Origin: Ipomoea triloba
Lineage: Eukaryota > Streptophyta > Magnoliopsida > Solanales > Convolvulaceae
Reading direction: 5' to 3'
Length of the DNA: 64,000 nucleotides
Assembly (NCBI RefSeq): GCF_003576645.1
Contig: NC_044924.1
Location: 27,060,118-27,124,117 of the forward strand
A program made the translations under genes and the position numbers. The notes beneath the pieces were generated by a model, which was given only the letters and a program-made list of their open reading frames with translations, searched no databases and was not told the origin of the DNA. Below are positions 21,576 through 34,300 of this stretch, in pieces; within the stretch, counting starts at the first letter, position 1; the number at the start of each line of letters is the position of its first letter.

Positions 21576-24189
21576 TGTAACACCCCAATTTTCAACTCTT
21601 ACATTTATTACAAAATCCGTAATAAAACGCTGCGGAAGCTTACATCATATCAACAGAAAACCGGGTGCTACCGCCACACCTAGAGTGAATTCTATCACCT
21701 CTTTGACAAACTCCACTCTAAGTGCACAGGCTAAACTTACAACATTAATAACAATCCCTGTCTACATCAAAGAGTAGACCTCAACCTGTACTTCCCTTCT
21801 ATTCCGAGCTCATCGGCTACAGGGGCCCACACTAATCTGCAACTGATAAGAAACACATTGAAGTGCAGTTAGCGCGGCTAAGTAAGGAAATCCGATGTCA
21901 CTCAAAAGTAGACAAAGGTTTGAAAACATAATCATTTGGAAAATAGTATATCGTTCAGTGAATCAAAATCCACTCGTCTCGTAAGACAAAATCATTTCTT
22001 TCTCAAAGACGTTACAGAGTAACTCTTTACTCATTTTTAAAACTTCCTTAGTTTCATATAGTAAGAGTGAGGCCTACAACCTCGGGCCATGGCACTCCAG
22101 CCCTCCCGTAGGTTCCTCCCTTATCCCAACCCCGGGCCGTGGCACTCAAGCCTTCCCGTGGGCACCTCTCCTTATTCCAACATGACGACATAACGGCGAA
22201 TAGACTTCGCTCTAACAATATAACGACCACTGGGCAAGGGCACTTAAAGCCACCCGTGGGTCAATCAAGGTCCTCCTCAACTTACTTTAGAAACTACGGT
22301 TTTGAAAACATGATTCTTCCTTCAATTTTTCTTACTCAAATCATTTCTTTTGGACATATTTCACCAATGAGTCCAATATTTGAAATCGGCTACCTCTTTA
22401 GCCCCTGAAGGATTTTCAAACATCATTTTCTCAAACAATAAGGTTTTGACAACCTTTATATCAAAATAGCATACGTTTTTCAACGTAAGTTTTCATAAAC
22501 ATTTTTGGATACACTTCATATGTCCATCTCACACTTAAAATCAACCAACATCCTTAACTATCGTCCTCAACAACTTTCACTATGATCAACACCATTAGAT
22601 CATAACTTGAGGATATCGTACATCCAAATATATATAAATTCTAATAGGTAAGGTCATTGCCTAACCATAACCCAAAAACATCCAACAACTACTTTCTCAA
22701 GATTCACCATATACAACCTTTATCTCAACATTTCCATATGACAATTTCCTCAATACACATCATAATAATATCTTTACCTAACTTTATCACCATTAACTCA
22801 CTAACTACCTCACAATTATCATTAACACATCCATAATCATACTAAGCATAATTCAGAAAATTCAGCTTGGCGCGGTCCGAAAGATTGAGCCGGTAAAAAT
22901 AGTTCCCGAACTCTTTTTCACTTGAAATTTTTATGGTAGAATCCCAACTTATAGTACTTGATGTCCATAAAAAGTTTTGGTCATTTTGGTCCGCGAATAA
23001 CACAGAAAATTCCATCTTTGCCCTTGGCAGTGTGCTGTCCGGAATTTTCTCTCTCTGGACCAGTTTTGGAAAAAATTCGAAAACCATACTTACTACTCCG
23101 ATCATTATGAAATTTTATATGCGGGTTCTACACTTATAGAACTACATGTCTAAAAAAATAGGATCAAAATACCTTACCAATATTTCCCAATAAATCTCGG
23201 AAGTTACTGCCAGAATCTACCCTGATTTCCTTTCACTATTTTCACAAGTATAAGCCTATATGGACATAAATATAACATATACAAGCATATCCAAGCTATG
23301 AACATGTATATAAAAATATTCCCAAAGCTCCAAAACACTATGTTTCAACCAAATAATCAATTATCTAATTTCAAGTGACTAAACCAACTTAAGGGAATTC
23401 CTTACCTCAAAGGTTTATTAACACCTTAGGAAGAAATTTTGGATCCTTTCCCCAATTTTCACCTTAAAACCTAGGTTCAAAATCAACACCATAACATCAT
23501 GTATCAAGAAATTAAACATAGATTCATAACCTAGGAAGGATTACAAAGCTTTCTACCGAATAATATCGAAAACTTACCGAATAAATTGGAAGTTTAGAAG
23601 GATTTGGCTATGGAACTTTGGAAGAAAAAATGGTGGAAGATGATCACACCTCTCTCTCTCTCTTTTTGGCATTTGGGGAAGAAAAGGGAAAAAAAATTCC
23701 TTTTATATTTAATCCCAACTTATGGGATAAGCTTTAGGAAAAAAAATAATAAAATAATAAAATATCTCCACAACATATCAGTTGTGGTCCAAACAGATAA
23801 AGTTTCGGTGGAAAATAATCCAGAAAGAATAATTTTCGAAACCACAAATTTATTCCAGTCAAAAGCTCCAAAATGGGCTAGGTTCGGTACACTGCGGAAA
23901 TTTCGCGGTGTACGATCAGAAATAAATTTCGACCCTTATAGCTCATCCAATTTCAACTTAACTAAGCAGGAAGTTCATACTTAGTCATAACATGCCTAAT
24001 CATCAATTTTTAAGGAAATCCGAGCTGAAAATTCGTCCTCGAAAAATTTTACGGTTCGTGACCGGCACATACGATCGCAGCTTAATAACAACTATACTTA
24101 CTTATAAAAATTCTTTCGAAATATCTGAAGATCATAACTTAGGAATGTCAACGCCTTAGGATAATGTTAATAAAATACGGGGTATTACA
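21576..24189 (-). repeat. Right (5' by element orientation) LTR, complete
   Basis: 2614 bp. On the minus strand it runs from TGTAATACCCCG (24189) to GGGGTGTTACA (21576) and is followed by the primer-binding site. It fills the interval missing from the left LTR. Confidence 0.92.
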
Positions 24190-24450
24190 AATATGCTTAG
24201 TTCTAACATGATATACTTTATTTTTAGCCAAAAAAGACGGCACTCAAACTATTACAATGTAACTGGCCTCCACCTTGCTCAATACTAATTACTTTTTCTT
24301 TTGAAAATCAATACTAATTACTTAATCTAACCTAAAAGCCACAAAGCCTCTTTAGTTGCCTTAGTCATAACCATGTATTCTGCTTCAGTTGTAGACACAA
24401 CTACAAGATGTTGAACTGATGACCTCCAACAAACAAGACCACCAAAAGAA
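24190..24450 (-). pseudogene. Copia RNase H N-terminal half
   Basis: The minus strand encodes YISFGGLVCWRSSVQHLVVV, STTEAEYMVMTKATKEALWL and, after a frameshift and small insertion, GGGQLHCNSLSAVFLAKNKV and YHVRTKHI. It continues at 19190 across the LTR-element insertion. Reverse transcriptase sequence is missing upstream (above 24470). Confidence 0.88.
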
Positions 24451-24743
24451 ATATACCTTGTTGTATAATATTTTAAGAATATTTGGAACAGTAAATAATT
24501 ATTGAAATTATAACACCAAATATTATATAGTGCAATTGAAAAGATGCATAGTTTGGATCGATTATGTTTTGTGATGTTATCCTTGCATGAATTTGACCAA
24601 ATCATTGTTGAATTAATAGCTAATGTGTAGATGTAGGCATCCGATGATGAAACTTTAGTGATTTTATATATCAGTGTTTAGGATTTGTATAACTTGGGCA
24701 AATTTGCTCTTTGAAAAAAAAAACATAATATCACCAGTTTGAA

Positions 24744-25335
24744 TTACACATTATTGAAAACCTCTTTGTAGACGACATTGGTAGTACTAACAAAATCTTG
24801 TCCATCATCGTCTAGCGCTAACGCCTTCAATTCGGGCCATCAGGATAAGTGACTCGGAAAAAAGTCACGTACAATTGACCGTGATTAAACACCGGTTTAC
24901 CCTACATGAATTAGTGTTTGACCCTGGCTTTTGTTGATAGTCATGGCATATGCAAGCATCAATGAGAATTGTTTACGCTGAAACTTGAATGGCAATCTCA
25001 TATTAGAAAGAGTGAAAGACATTCGGGGATAAGAATTTTGGTTCCTTCATGTGTCCCATTAACTATTCTTGCTTCGACAATGTGATATACCAATCATACG
25101 ACGATGAGACCCGTACAGTTGCAAAGAGTAAGAGGGTAGTCTATATTCCGCAATAACATAACAGGTGCACCAACCTTTAATCTCAATGAATGATTAGGGA
25201 GTCCAAACCATCTCAAACTATTTAGAAATTCAGGAGTATGTATTTTTGATAGATTTTCACCGTCTGATTCTGCCTTACACAAACAGTCACAACTTAAATA
25301 TGTTCTTCTTTCTGTAGTATTCATGTCGCACATGT
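24744..25335 (-). pseudogene. Helitron PIF1-like helicase C-terminus, broken
   Basis: Minus-strand blocks in order: HTPEFLNSLRWFGLPNHSL, RLKVGAPVMLLRNIDYPLTL, VEARIVNGTHEGTKILIPE, LPFKFQRKQFSLMLAYAM followed by TINKSQGQTL (helicase motif V region), HGQLYVAFSRV-like motif VI, ALALDDDGQDFVSTTNVVY and KEVFNNV, with the stop at 24746-24744. Several frame changes inactivate it. It matches the end of Helitron RepHel proteins. With the Rep N-terminus at 7.3-8.1 kb and RPA1-like pieces between, it suggests one or more decayed Helitrons on the minus strand. Confidence 0.9.
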
Positions 25336-25339
25336 ATTG

Positions 25340-25870
25340 ATTAATTTGATAATAAAATCAAATAAGTACATAATAATTAACAAATTAATTGGAGTAAATC
25401 AATAATTTAAAACAACAAATAAATAAAAATTTATATAATAAAATGTAAAGGGTATTACAAATAATTTGAATTTGAGTTGTATTACCATTCCTATGCATAT
25501 TAATAGGTGTTCTTGGAGATCAAACCATAAAATTGATCGTACAATGCTTCACTACCAGTCACTGTCATTATTTATACCCGAGGGAAGAAAATTAAAAATT
25601 GCATAGTAGTGTTTTGGGGGGAAAGTTAAAATAGAGGATTTTGTTTTTATTAATAGTATAGATAGATAGTATAGATTAGGCTGCAAGGAAGTTTTATGCA
25701 CAGTTATATTGTATTTGGAATTGTATTAACATATTTTAATGTACAAGAATATGAACTGTATTATCATATTTTACAATATTACGTAAATCTTAATAGTTTA
25801 GAACTATTTTGGGCAGAAAATTAAAATTTGAGAATTTTGTTTTACTTAATAGTATAGATATAGATATAGA
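25340..25870. other. AT-rich spacer with repeated TATAGAT motif
   Basis: No gene seen. Two similar blocks (about 25620-25680 and 25815-25875) share ATTTTGTTTT...TTAATAGTATAGATA and probably reflect a local duplication. The second is split by the MITE at 25875. Confidence 0.5.
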
Positions 25871-25874
25871 TTAG

Positions 25875-26527
25875 GGCTATGTTTGGCAAACCTAGCTGAA
25901 ACAGTAGCTGAAAGCTGAAAAGTAGCTGAAAGCTGAAAAGTTATAAGCTCGAAGCTGAAATCTTAAGAGCTGTTAAGCTAGCTGTTATGCTTAAAAGTGT
26001 TTGGTAAAATTAGCTTTTTGATAAGTTGATAAATGTAAAAAGACTAAAAAGGACATCTTCATAAAAGTTAAATAGTTTTAAATTTAAATAGGTTTGTTTA
26101 CATATTAAAATATAAAATAATGAAATTAATATAATTTAATAAAATATAAAGTAAGAACATATATTTAAAAATATATAAAGTAAAACAAGATGTTTATAGT
26201 TCATAAAATTAGTTCATACAAAAATTATTGTTCAAACACAAATATCAAATTAAAATTACAACGAAACATATTGAAGAAAAAATGCCAAAAGAATTTTAAT
26301 TGGGAGGGATAAATGATGTCATTTATATAAAATAATAAGGATAAAGATGGAAAAAAGTTAAGAAGCTACAAGCTTATTTTTGAAAAGCTATCTGAAGTAG
26401 CGTTTCAAAATAAGCTCTTATTTTAAGCTACTAGCTTATTTTGAGAACATTACCAAACAAAGCTTATAGCTTATTAGTAGCTTAAAATAAGCTATAAGCT
26501 CCTAAATAAGCTCTGCCAAACACAGCC
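25875..26527. mobile_element. Tourist-like MITE, 653 bp (copy 1)
   Basis: Inverted ends GGCTATGTTTGGC and GCCAAACACAGCC are flanked by TAG on both sides (25872-25874 and 26528-26530). A 3-bp target duplication with this type of end fits PIF/Harbinger (Tourist) MITEs. Subterminal AGCTGAAAGCTGAAAAG repeats and an AAGCTTATAGCTTATT-type palindromic end can fold back. A sister copy lies at 48155-48796. This copy sits about 50-300 bp upstream of the presumed FLK transcript start. Confidence 0.82.
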
Positions 26528-26559
26528 TAGATATAGATTTTTAATAAATCTCAAACTCC

Positions 26560-26849
26560 ACAGTCCAGAAGCCCTAATTCCACAAAACTCCTAAATCCAA
26601 AACTCCACAGTCCAGACGCCCTATTTCCATAAAACTTCACGCCTTCACGGACAGTCGGACACACATCTCTCGCGCCGACACACCATCATCCCTCACCCTG
26701 TCCCCTTCGGCCTCCGGCACTTCTCCGGCGAATAGTAGCTCGGTGAACGGTAGCTAGGCAACTGGTAGCTGTGTGCGTAGACTTTGAACGACGCTTCTGT
26801 CGCTCTCCTTCTTGTAGCTCTGCAAATATTTAAATCCCTTAATTTACAG
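26560..26849 (+). other. FLK: Probable 5'-UTR exon of the FLK gene
   Basis: A C/T-rich, less AT-rich leader (TCTCGCGCCGACACACC, CCCTCACCCTGTCCCCTTCG and similar) with no long frame. It ends at a plausible donor, TTTACAG|GTGAAT, at 26849/26850. A matching acceptor TATTTCAG (28328-28335) lies 8 bp before the start codon. This is inferred from sequence composition and splice sites only. Confidence 0.45.
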
Positions 26850-27397
26850 GTGAATATGGTTTTGTAAGTTTATTTTTATTGTTTTACAATTACAATGGTT
26901 CTTTACAATAGGAGCTTCCTACAATAGGCAGTCCAATTTGATGGAGAGTTGTGTGCTAGGGTTTTGGACGTTCTTGAGTGCAATGAGTGTACAATAGTAT
27001 TTGGTTTACTTATGAAGTCTCATTTTTAAAGTAACTTTGGTTTATGAATTCTGTGAAAGTACTCTGAATGTTTTCTGAAAGAATGAGACAGTCAATCGGC
27101 TTCACACTTTCTCCAGTGCTCATAGCTGAAAGCTGAACAAGATAGGTTTTTGAAGATTTATTCAGCTTGTGTATATTCATACATGTAGTTTTTTGTTGAG
27201 CTTCTAGAAGGTAGAGCAGAAGAGGAATGATAAATGAACTTGGGGAAAACCTCTCTTGTGAGCATGGGTCTTAGGTAGAATGAAAGACTGTTTTCTTGCT
27301 ATTTTACCGCGGTGGGTATTACATAAGGAAATAAGACAATTATGATCAGACTGTTTATCAAGTCTATAAAAAGCACCTTGTCAACATGCACAGTTAT

Positions 27398-27975
27398 ATT
27401 TCCAGATGAGGGGGGTAGGGTATTAGTATATCTAGTCCATAATTTAAATGTGAGAATTTGTCTTCTAAAAAAGGAAATATTGAATGAATTGATCGTAAAT
27501 TCTGTGATTTTAATATTTTTTTGCGCTCTAATATGAATCGTAAAGAAAACGGAATTTCCACAATAAAAGCAAACCCCTCTGATAGCAGTTTAGAATACAA
27601 ACTCTTGTTGGGCCCAAAAATTTGACTTTTGTTAGAANTAAAATAGATCTGTTGATAAATTCGAGTAATTAAGCGTTTCACAATTTGAAAACTCAATTTC
27701 TTTTCATACCCGGTATTTTTAAAAGAAATCGACCTATTTACACCATGATCATGAGCAAGTGCATAAATAGACTCCTGAAAGAGAAGTGGATATAGGAAGT
27801 TGTGTTGTTGAGATCTCTCTGGCTGTAAATATCTTTGAATTTGCTCCATTTTAATTTGGATTTGGACCAAAGGCAGAAGATTTTGAGGGTTATCAAATGA
27901 TACATAGTGCGATACAGTCAAAACAAGGTATTTATATATAGTAATAATAAATAGAGTTCGAATAAGAAATACCTT
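27398..27975 (-). pseudogene. matK: Nuclear plastid insertion (NUPT): trnK intron and matK N-terminus
   Basis: The minus frame from the ATG at 27849-27847 reads [20 protein letters not shown], then [53 protein letters not shown] and [20 protein letters not shown], ending at IPYPPHLEI where homology stops abruptly (27398). This is the N-terminal third of plastid maturase K. The upstream piece (27850 to about 27975) matches the trnK-intron leader, with an ACTATGTATCATTTGATAAC-type block. Intact matK has about 500 codons. The fragment contains a single N (27638) and internal deletions relative to typical matK, so it is a non-functional plastid-to-nucleus transfer. It lies inside the presumed FLK 5'-UTR intron. 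Confidence 0.9.
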
Positions 27976-28343
27976 GGAACCTGGGAAACTTTATACAGTC
28001 AATGAAATGGGCTTGAGGGTGCCTTTTAAGTTGTAAAGTAATCAATTGAGTGAACCAGAAGAGATTTAATGTCAAATGCATTTCAAACTATCACAGGAGA
28101 ATTCTGTGCTCTTACCCCCTGCAATTTTCTTGCTGTTTGATTAAGTATGACTACCTGTGTCTATATTTGTTTTTATACTTGTCTAGATTGGCTGTTTGGT
28201 TTTCTGAATTATGTGTATGGTTGGATGCTAAATGTTTAAAGATGAAATATTAAGATGAGCAACAGTTGAATTTTTGTTTTTATTTATTAGTGCTCTTATA
28301 AGGCATTTTGAGAAGATCTTTTTCCTGTATTTCAGCAGAGTTT

Positions 28344-31300
28344 ATGGCTGAAATTGATAAAAGCATTGATGAACATGAAAATGATGGACCATTAGAGATG
28401 GCACCAGAGACAGAGCTAGAGCAAGAGGGGGAGATGGAGCCTGAGCTGGAGCAGGAGGAATCTCATCCTGAGCAAAAGCCAGAAATAGAAAATGCTTTGA
28501 CTACCGAAGGGGGTGATAGGTGGCCTGGGTGGCCTGGAGAAAGTGTATTCCGGATGTTGGTGCCTGCGCAAAAGGTTGGTAGTATTATTGGACGGAAGGG
28601 AGAGTACATTAAAAAGATGTGTGAAGAGGCAAAAGCTCGCATTAAGATTCTTGATGGTCCTCCAGGAACAGCAGAGAGAGCTGTAAGTGCAACTTTCTGT
28701 TATATGTGTTTATTGTTTTCAGTTTTCCATAGAAAATGGTTATAGCCACATGTAATCTCATTCTGCTTAAGCTTCATCACTTGTTTGCACCCTAATATTA
28801 TTTTAAAATGCTAACTTATCAATCTCCAAGTTAAATATAAGGTAGTGACTGTGAGGAGTGTGTTATAAGTTCACATTTAGTTGTCTTTGACTGCAAATTA
28901 AATAAATATCCTTTATTCATGTTCTTTAGGACTGAATGGGAATTGCACAACTTTTAGTGAATGGGGATTCAAGCAAATAATTATCATAGAAGTTGTATGG
29001 ACGTATGGTTGTATGAGCTAGGGCTATAGATTGAAATGGGAAGAATTGGAGTGCCTAGACAAAATCACAAAAATAGGCAGATTTTTATTACCTAAATGTG
29101 ATTGACCCTAAAAAGTCTGTAATCTGTGTTTTCCTTCTCTGTCATTCTTGTTCAGTTAATATTTCTCAAACCTTCAACTTTAGCTGCTGGTGGAATTTTT
29201 CTGATTGTTCATATTCTTGTTCAAACATTCCCTAGCATGTTTAACAAGTAATTGAACTTATATTCAGAGCTGAATATCCATAGTTATGAGGATTCCAAAG
29301 TACATCATGTTCTGGAACCCAGAAAATTGGTCTTAAACCTAGGAAATGTGTTGACATAAAATCATCCTCCAAATATATCCAGGAAATTGGTTTTGAAATT
29401 ATGTCAAATGCACTTGGGAAATGCTTTTCTAACATACTTTGATTCAAACACATTTCCCAAACTAATTTTGCCTATTTTTTTATGAGATTCAAAATTTATG
29501 TATTTTTGTCTGGCCAACTCCAATTCTGTCCATTTTAGTCAAAAGCCCATATGAGTCAGGCAGTCAGCAGTGCAGAATTACTATATCACTTTCGGGGGCC
29601 AAGTGTAATGTGTTTTATTAACAAAATAGTTATAGGGACCGATGCATCCTTTACTACCGTGTATACAGTAACTAACTACAGTGCTAGGGGTATAGCTTGA
29701 ACACACTGATAACACTAGAATGTTTTCACTTTCTGGTAGGGTGTAGATTTATAGAAACTGAATTTTTCCTGTGTTTCTTTCTTTTCATCATTCTTTTGCT
29801 AAGAATTACATTGCTACCTTCTACTTCGAAACGGGATGGGTGACATTTTTATTCTATGAAGGATTGTGATGTTTTATGATTTATCTCATTCTTTTGAAGG
29901 TTATGGTATCTGCTAAGGAGGAGCCTGATTCTTCTCTGCCACCTGCTATAGATGGTCTTCTAAGGGTTCATAAACGTGTTGTGGATGGGTTGGACAGTGA
30001 TCCTTCTCATTCGCCACCTACTGTAAGTGGAAAGGTTTCAACAAAGCTGCTTGTGCCAGCTGCACAGGCAGGGAGTTTAATTGGAAAACAAGGAACAACT
30101 GTCAAATCCATTCAGGAAGCTTCTAATTGTATTGTTAGAGTTCTTGGAGCAGGTTCTTCCTCTTTCCTTCTATTTATACTCATAATCTGGGATTTACATA
30201 TATACATTATGCTGTTTATTTTGGTTTACGGTGTTTGGTTAAGCAAGAAGTTAGAGTAGTATTGAAGCAGCTAAGCTTTAAAAATTAGCTGTAAATTGTA
30301 ATAATTTCAATTTAAATATCTCACTTCAAAAGCAAAAACATAACTTTAATGAAATTTAACATTTTTTTTTCTAAAAATGCCTCATGCATATCCTTTAAGG
30401 CATTATCTCAATTGAATCATGGCAATATGGCATATCCTAATAATATTTCTTATGTGCTGCAGTTCACATTACACAACCATACATGGATATTTGTGGCTTT
30501 TGTGTGTTCTTTCTCTTGAATTGAATAGCATTTGTTGATGGAAAGAATACAGGAAAAAATTTTGAAGACTTGTTTAGTGAGGGTTTTCTTCATTGTAAGA
30601 TTAGGTTAGGCGTGTGCAGCATTCAATTATCTTATGATGGAATTATGGAAAAAGACCTGCTGAAAGTTTAGAGCTCAAAAGTTGCCAAAAATAGGAGTGA
30701 AGGATGCGGGAATAGAGGCCTAAGAATAGTGACTCAAATATTATGTAGTCCGTTGTTGATTTCTTTGTTGGGTTTTGAAAAGGTCTGAATATGGAACTAG
30801 TCACACATGACATAAGAAGGGGAATAAGTAATCCTAAGGTTTCAAAAACATCACATGTGTACACAAACACATGCTGGAGCATAAAATTGGTTGGGTGTGT
30901 CTCAATAAACTGAACTTTAACATATAGTAACAATCATAATATATTTATAAACTTCATTGTCCCTCGGGAAGAATTTCAAAAATCATCTCTTAGAGAAGTG
31001 TGTGTGAGAGAGAAAAGGACAATTGGTAAAGAATTCTCCATTTAATGGAAACTGAACACATTGAGACTATCTGTACAAAAAAACAAAGACATGAAACTGA
31101 ATACATTGATAGCCTATACTCAATTATTAAGGGCCAATCTTCGCATCTAATCTTAAGAGAAGGTTTTCAATAATTTGGATTTTCTCTGTATTTTAGGATC
31201 GGGGTAGGTAATGGCTTTTTAAGCCTTAAAAATGAACCATTTTAATGTAGCATACATCTTCAGGAGGACCTTGCATAATGTTGGAGCCTTGCACATTTAA

Positions 31301-34300
31301 TCTGATTTTATCTTCCATGGGTTGTGTTATGGAAATTGCTAGGTTTCACCATTGTGTTTTTGTTGCATGGGAGTAAATGGTGTATTCGTGTAATATTGAA
31401 ACCTAAAGTTATCTTTTATTTGTAGGAAAATTTTCTTGTTCAATACTATGGCTCCAGATCTCATGATGACCCTCCTGGCTCCAGGGGTTGTCTTAGTTTT
31501 TTTTGTACTAGGTATGTGTTGTATGATCACCTATAGGCTTTAACATGCAAATGACAACCTAATAGCTTAAGAGCTTTTTAGTGTTAGGGTCATGTCATTT
31601 TGTCACTCCAGCCTCCTTTAGAGAACCTAGAAAATAGGTAGATGATTACTAATTGGATTAAATATGAATACAAAATAAGGGTAAAAGATAATGATGAAAT
31701 AACTGTTACAATGGTGTAGTTATAGATAATCAATAAAGATTAAAGACAAATCACAATGTTGATTAAATATCAGTACAAAATAAAGGTAATAGGATGAGGA
31801 TGAAATAACTGTTACAATAGTGTAGTTATAGATAATCAATAAAGATAAATCATATGATGAGTATATTTATAATTTATAGACTTTCAATTGACTTGCCTCT
31901 TCTCCAGCATCATACCAATTTAACTGTTGTAATATTTTATTAAAGCTTCTCCATTCTGAGCCATAGGGGATTAAGAAGTTAGCACATTTAGTAATTCTTT
32001 GAATTGGCTCTACAGCAGTATGTGTATTTATAAGTAGCTCTATGTCAATATGTAAAAAATTGAATTGCATTCATTTTTTTTTTTTTGAAGTTCTACCGTT
32101 TTGTAGTATTACAAAGAATGAGGACTTAAAAGAGTTACCATACTTGGGAATATTGTGATTATTATACACACCTCTTCTTTTTTGTCTTCTTTTGCTTGTC
32201 TAATATGGGCTGTATCTTTCACTGATGCAAGTAACTTGTCTGATTTCTGATGAGATAAGTAAAACATTGCAGAGGACCTTCCGGTGTTTGCCTTGCCAGA
32301 TGATAGGATTGTTGAAGTTGTTGGGGAGCCTACTGGTGTACACATGGCAATTGAGTTAATTGGCTCTCACCTCAGGAAGTTTTTAGTTGATCGTAGCATA
32401 ATTCCAATCTTTGAAATGCAGGTAAGCGCACTTTATCATTACAACACATTCTAGGGTCTGGATTTTGATTAGTTGAAAGATATCATGTTGTTGCTTTTTA
32501 GATGCAAGCACCGAATCCTCCTGTCGAACATGTACCTCCCCAATCATGGGGTCCTCCGCCTCAAGCTTATCATCCAAATGCTGTTGGAGGTCCTGGATAT
32601 GGTTCTAGTCCTCATTTTATGCCACCTCCCAGGCAACGTGATAATTATTATCCTCCACCTGATATGCCACCTCCAGTGGAGAGACCTCCTCATCAGGGTA
32701 TATCTGCCTATGGAAGAGAAGCTCCAATGACAGTTCATGCACCGTCCAACAACCAGTCAGGATCAACCGTAATTACTCAGGTGACTTCTCTTACTATATA
32801 AGCAGTGTGTACCAGTGTTAGGGGAGAGAGTCAAATCATTTTGTTTATGATAGAATTAAGAACCCCACAGGATAGTATGTCTTCTACTGGATAAATAAGG
32901 TATAGCTTTTGCTGTAATAAGTTCATTTTGACACCTTGTAGTCTGCAGTATGTCAGTTTGGTATCTTGTTTTGTTTTCTCCTCTAACCCAATCCTTCCAG
33001 ATTCCATTGACTAAAATGGTTGCATTGATGAATAGGGGCATAGGTGTTAGATTCTGATTTGGCAAGCCTGTTACTTTGGTTTTACAAAATGACTAGTTTA
33101 GCATTGGTGTCATCTCGAGTTGGTCTCGAGAAGGGGGTTATTCTTGGTGATTTTTATCAGAGTTGATAAAAATTGCTTTTAATCTTCAACCTTGGACATT
33201 CTGTTGGCTAGTTTAGCATGACATTTTAGCTTTCTTGCCTAAGAATGCTATGTCCTTGGGTCCTTCACTTATCAAACTACTAAAATAAAATGGAAAATAT
33301 ATTCCCTCACTTCATTTTGGTCTGGTGTTGTATATATGAGAAACTACTAAAACAAACAACTGTTAATGCAATGCAGATGGTATATTCCTCAGGCATTTTT
33401 GACCTGGAATTGTATACTTGAGAAACTGCTAAAAGAAACAGGATAAAAGTGATAATTATGATAATTTGATGTTGAAACTTTTCAGATCACACAGCAAATG
33501 CAAATCCCACTGTCTTATGCTGATGCCGTTATTGGGACAAATGGTTCAAGTATAAGTTACATTCGGAGGGTCAGTGGTGCTACTGTTACCATACAGGAAG
33601 CAAGGGGAGTTCCTGGGGAGATGACAGTTGAGATAAGTGGGACTGCTTCTCAAGTCCAGACTGCACAGCAGTTGATACAGGTAATCTTTCTTGTCCTCGC
33701 CTTTGAATTATTATTATTATTTAAATCGCTGGATTCCTGTTTCAGTAGTATTTGTGAATCTGATATATTATTTATTTTTCTTATTACACTTTTCTCTAGT
33801 TCTATAGTCTATTTCACAAACATAGATGTAGCATATAACTAGATATGAATTGACAGCATTCCATGAAAATGTGGAATGAATCCCATCTTCTGTGGTTACT
33901 GTAAACTTTAGATGTAGAAGCATACAACTCAAGGAGTACTTTTCTTCCCCTAAAATACAATTTTCATCTCCCTATATAGTTTCTTTTCCCATCAGAGAAA
34001 AAGAATAAACCTGGAGTTAAATCATCCATGAAATGTGGGGATTAATCTTTCCAGATTCCAATTGACAATTGTTCCTGATAGCTGATGCCTGCTCTCTTGA
34101 GATGAGGTGGGACCCCCCATATGTGGTGGTGCATATTCTAGCATCTTAAACACCAATTAGTGTCCACGGCACACATTACATCCTGGCTGCCTAGGTCACA
34201 TTAACTGGTTGAATCCCATACTTAATAGCCAAACTTTTTCAGTCATGTTACTCTCGCGAGTGACTACATAGATTAACCTCGTTTTTCTGCTACAAGTGTT

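Larger units (their letters stand above)
19191..24189 (-). mobile_element. LTR element with 2.6-kb LTRs and 138-bp interior
   Basis: Two direct repeats with TGTAAC...TTACA ends (19191-21437 and 21576-24189) enclose only 138 bp. On the minus strand that interior has the primer-binding site TGGTATCAGAGC (21572-21561) three bases from the upstream LTR, and a purine tract AAGGAGGGTAGAG abutting the other LTR. The element is flanked by AATAT at 19186-19190 and 24190-24194. LTR length, TGTAATACCCCG start and the TTTCGGGGACGAAAC block before the purine tract resemble plant chromovirus (Tekay/Del) Gypsy elements. No gag or pol is present. The left LTR contains a 24-N gap where the right copy has about 390 extra bases; otherwise the LTRs differ mainly by small indels, suggesting a young insertion. 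Confidence 0.88.

Noticed and set aside
27398..27921. matK as a functional gene
   Set aside because: Only the N-terminal third is present, in nuclear context between FLK leader and start codon, with deletions and an N; it is a NUPT.
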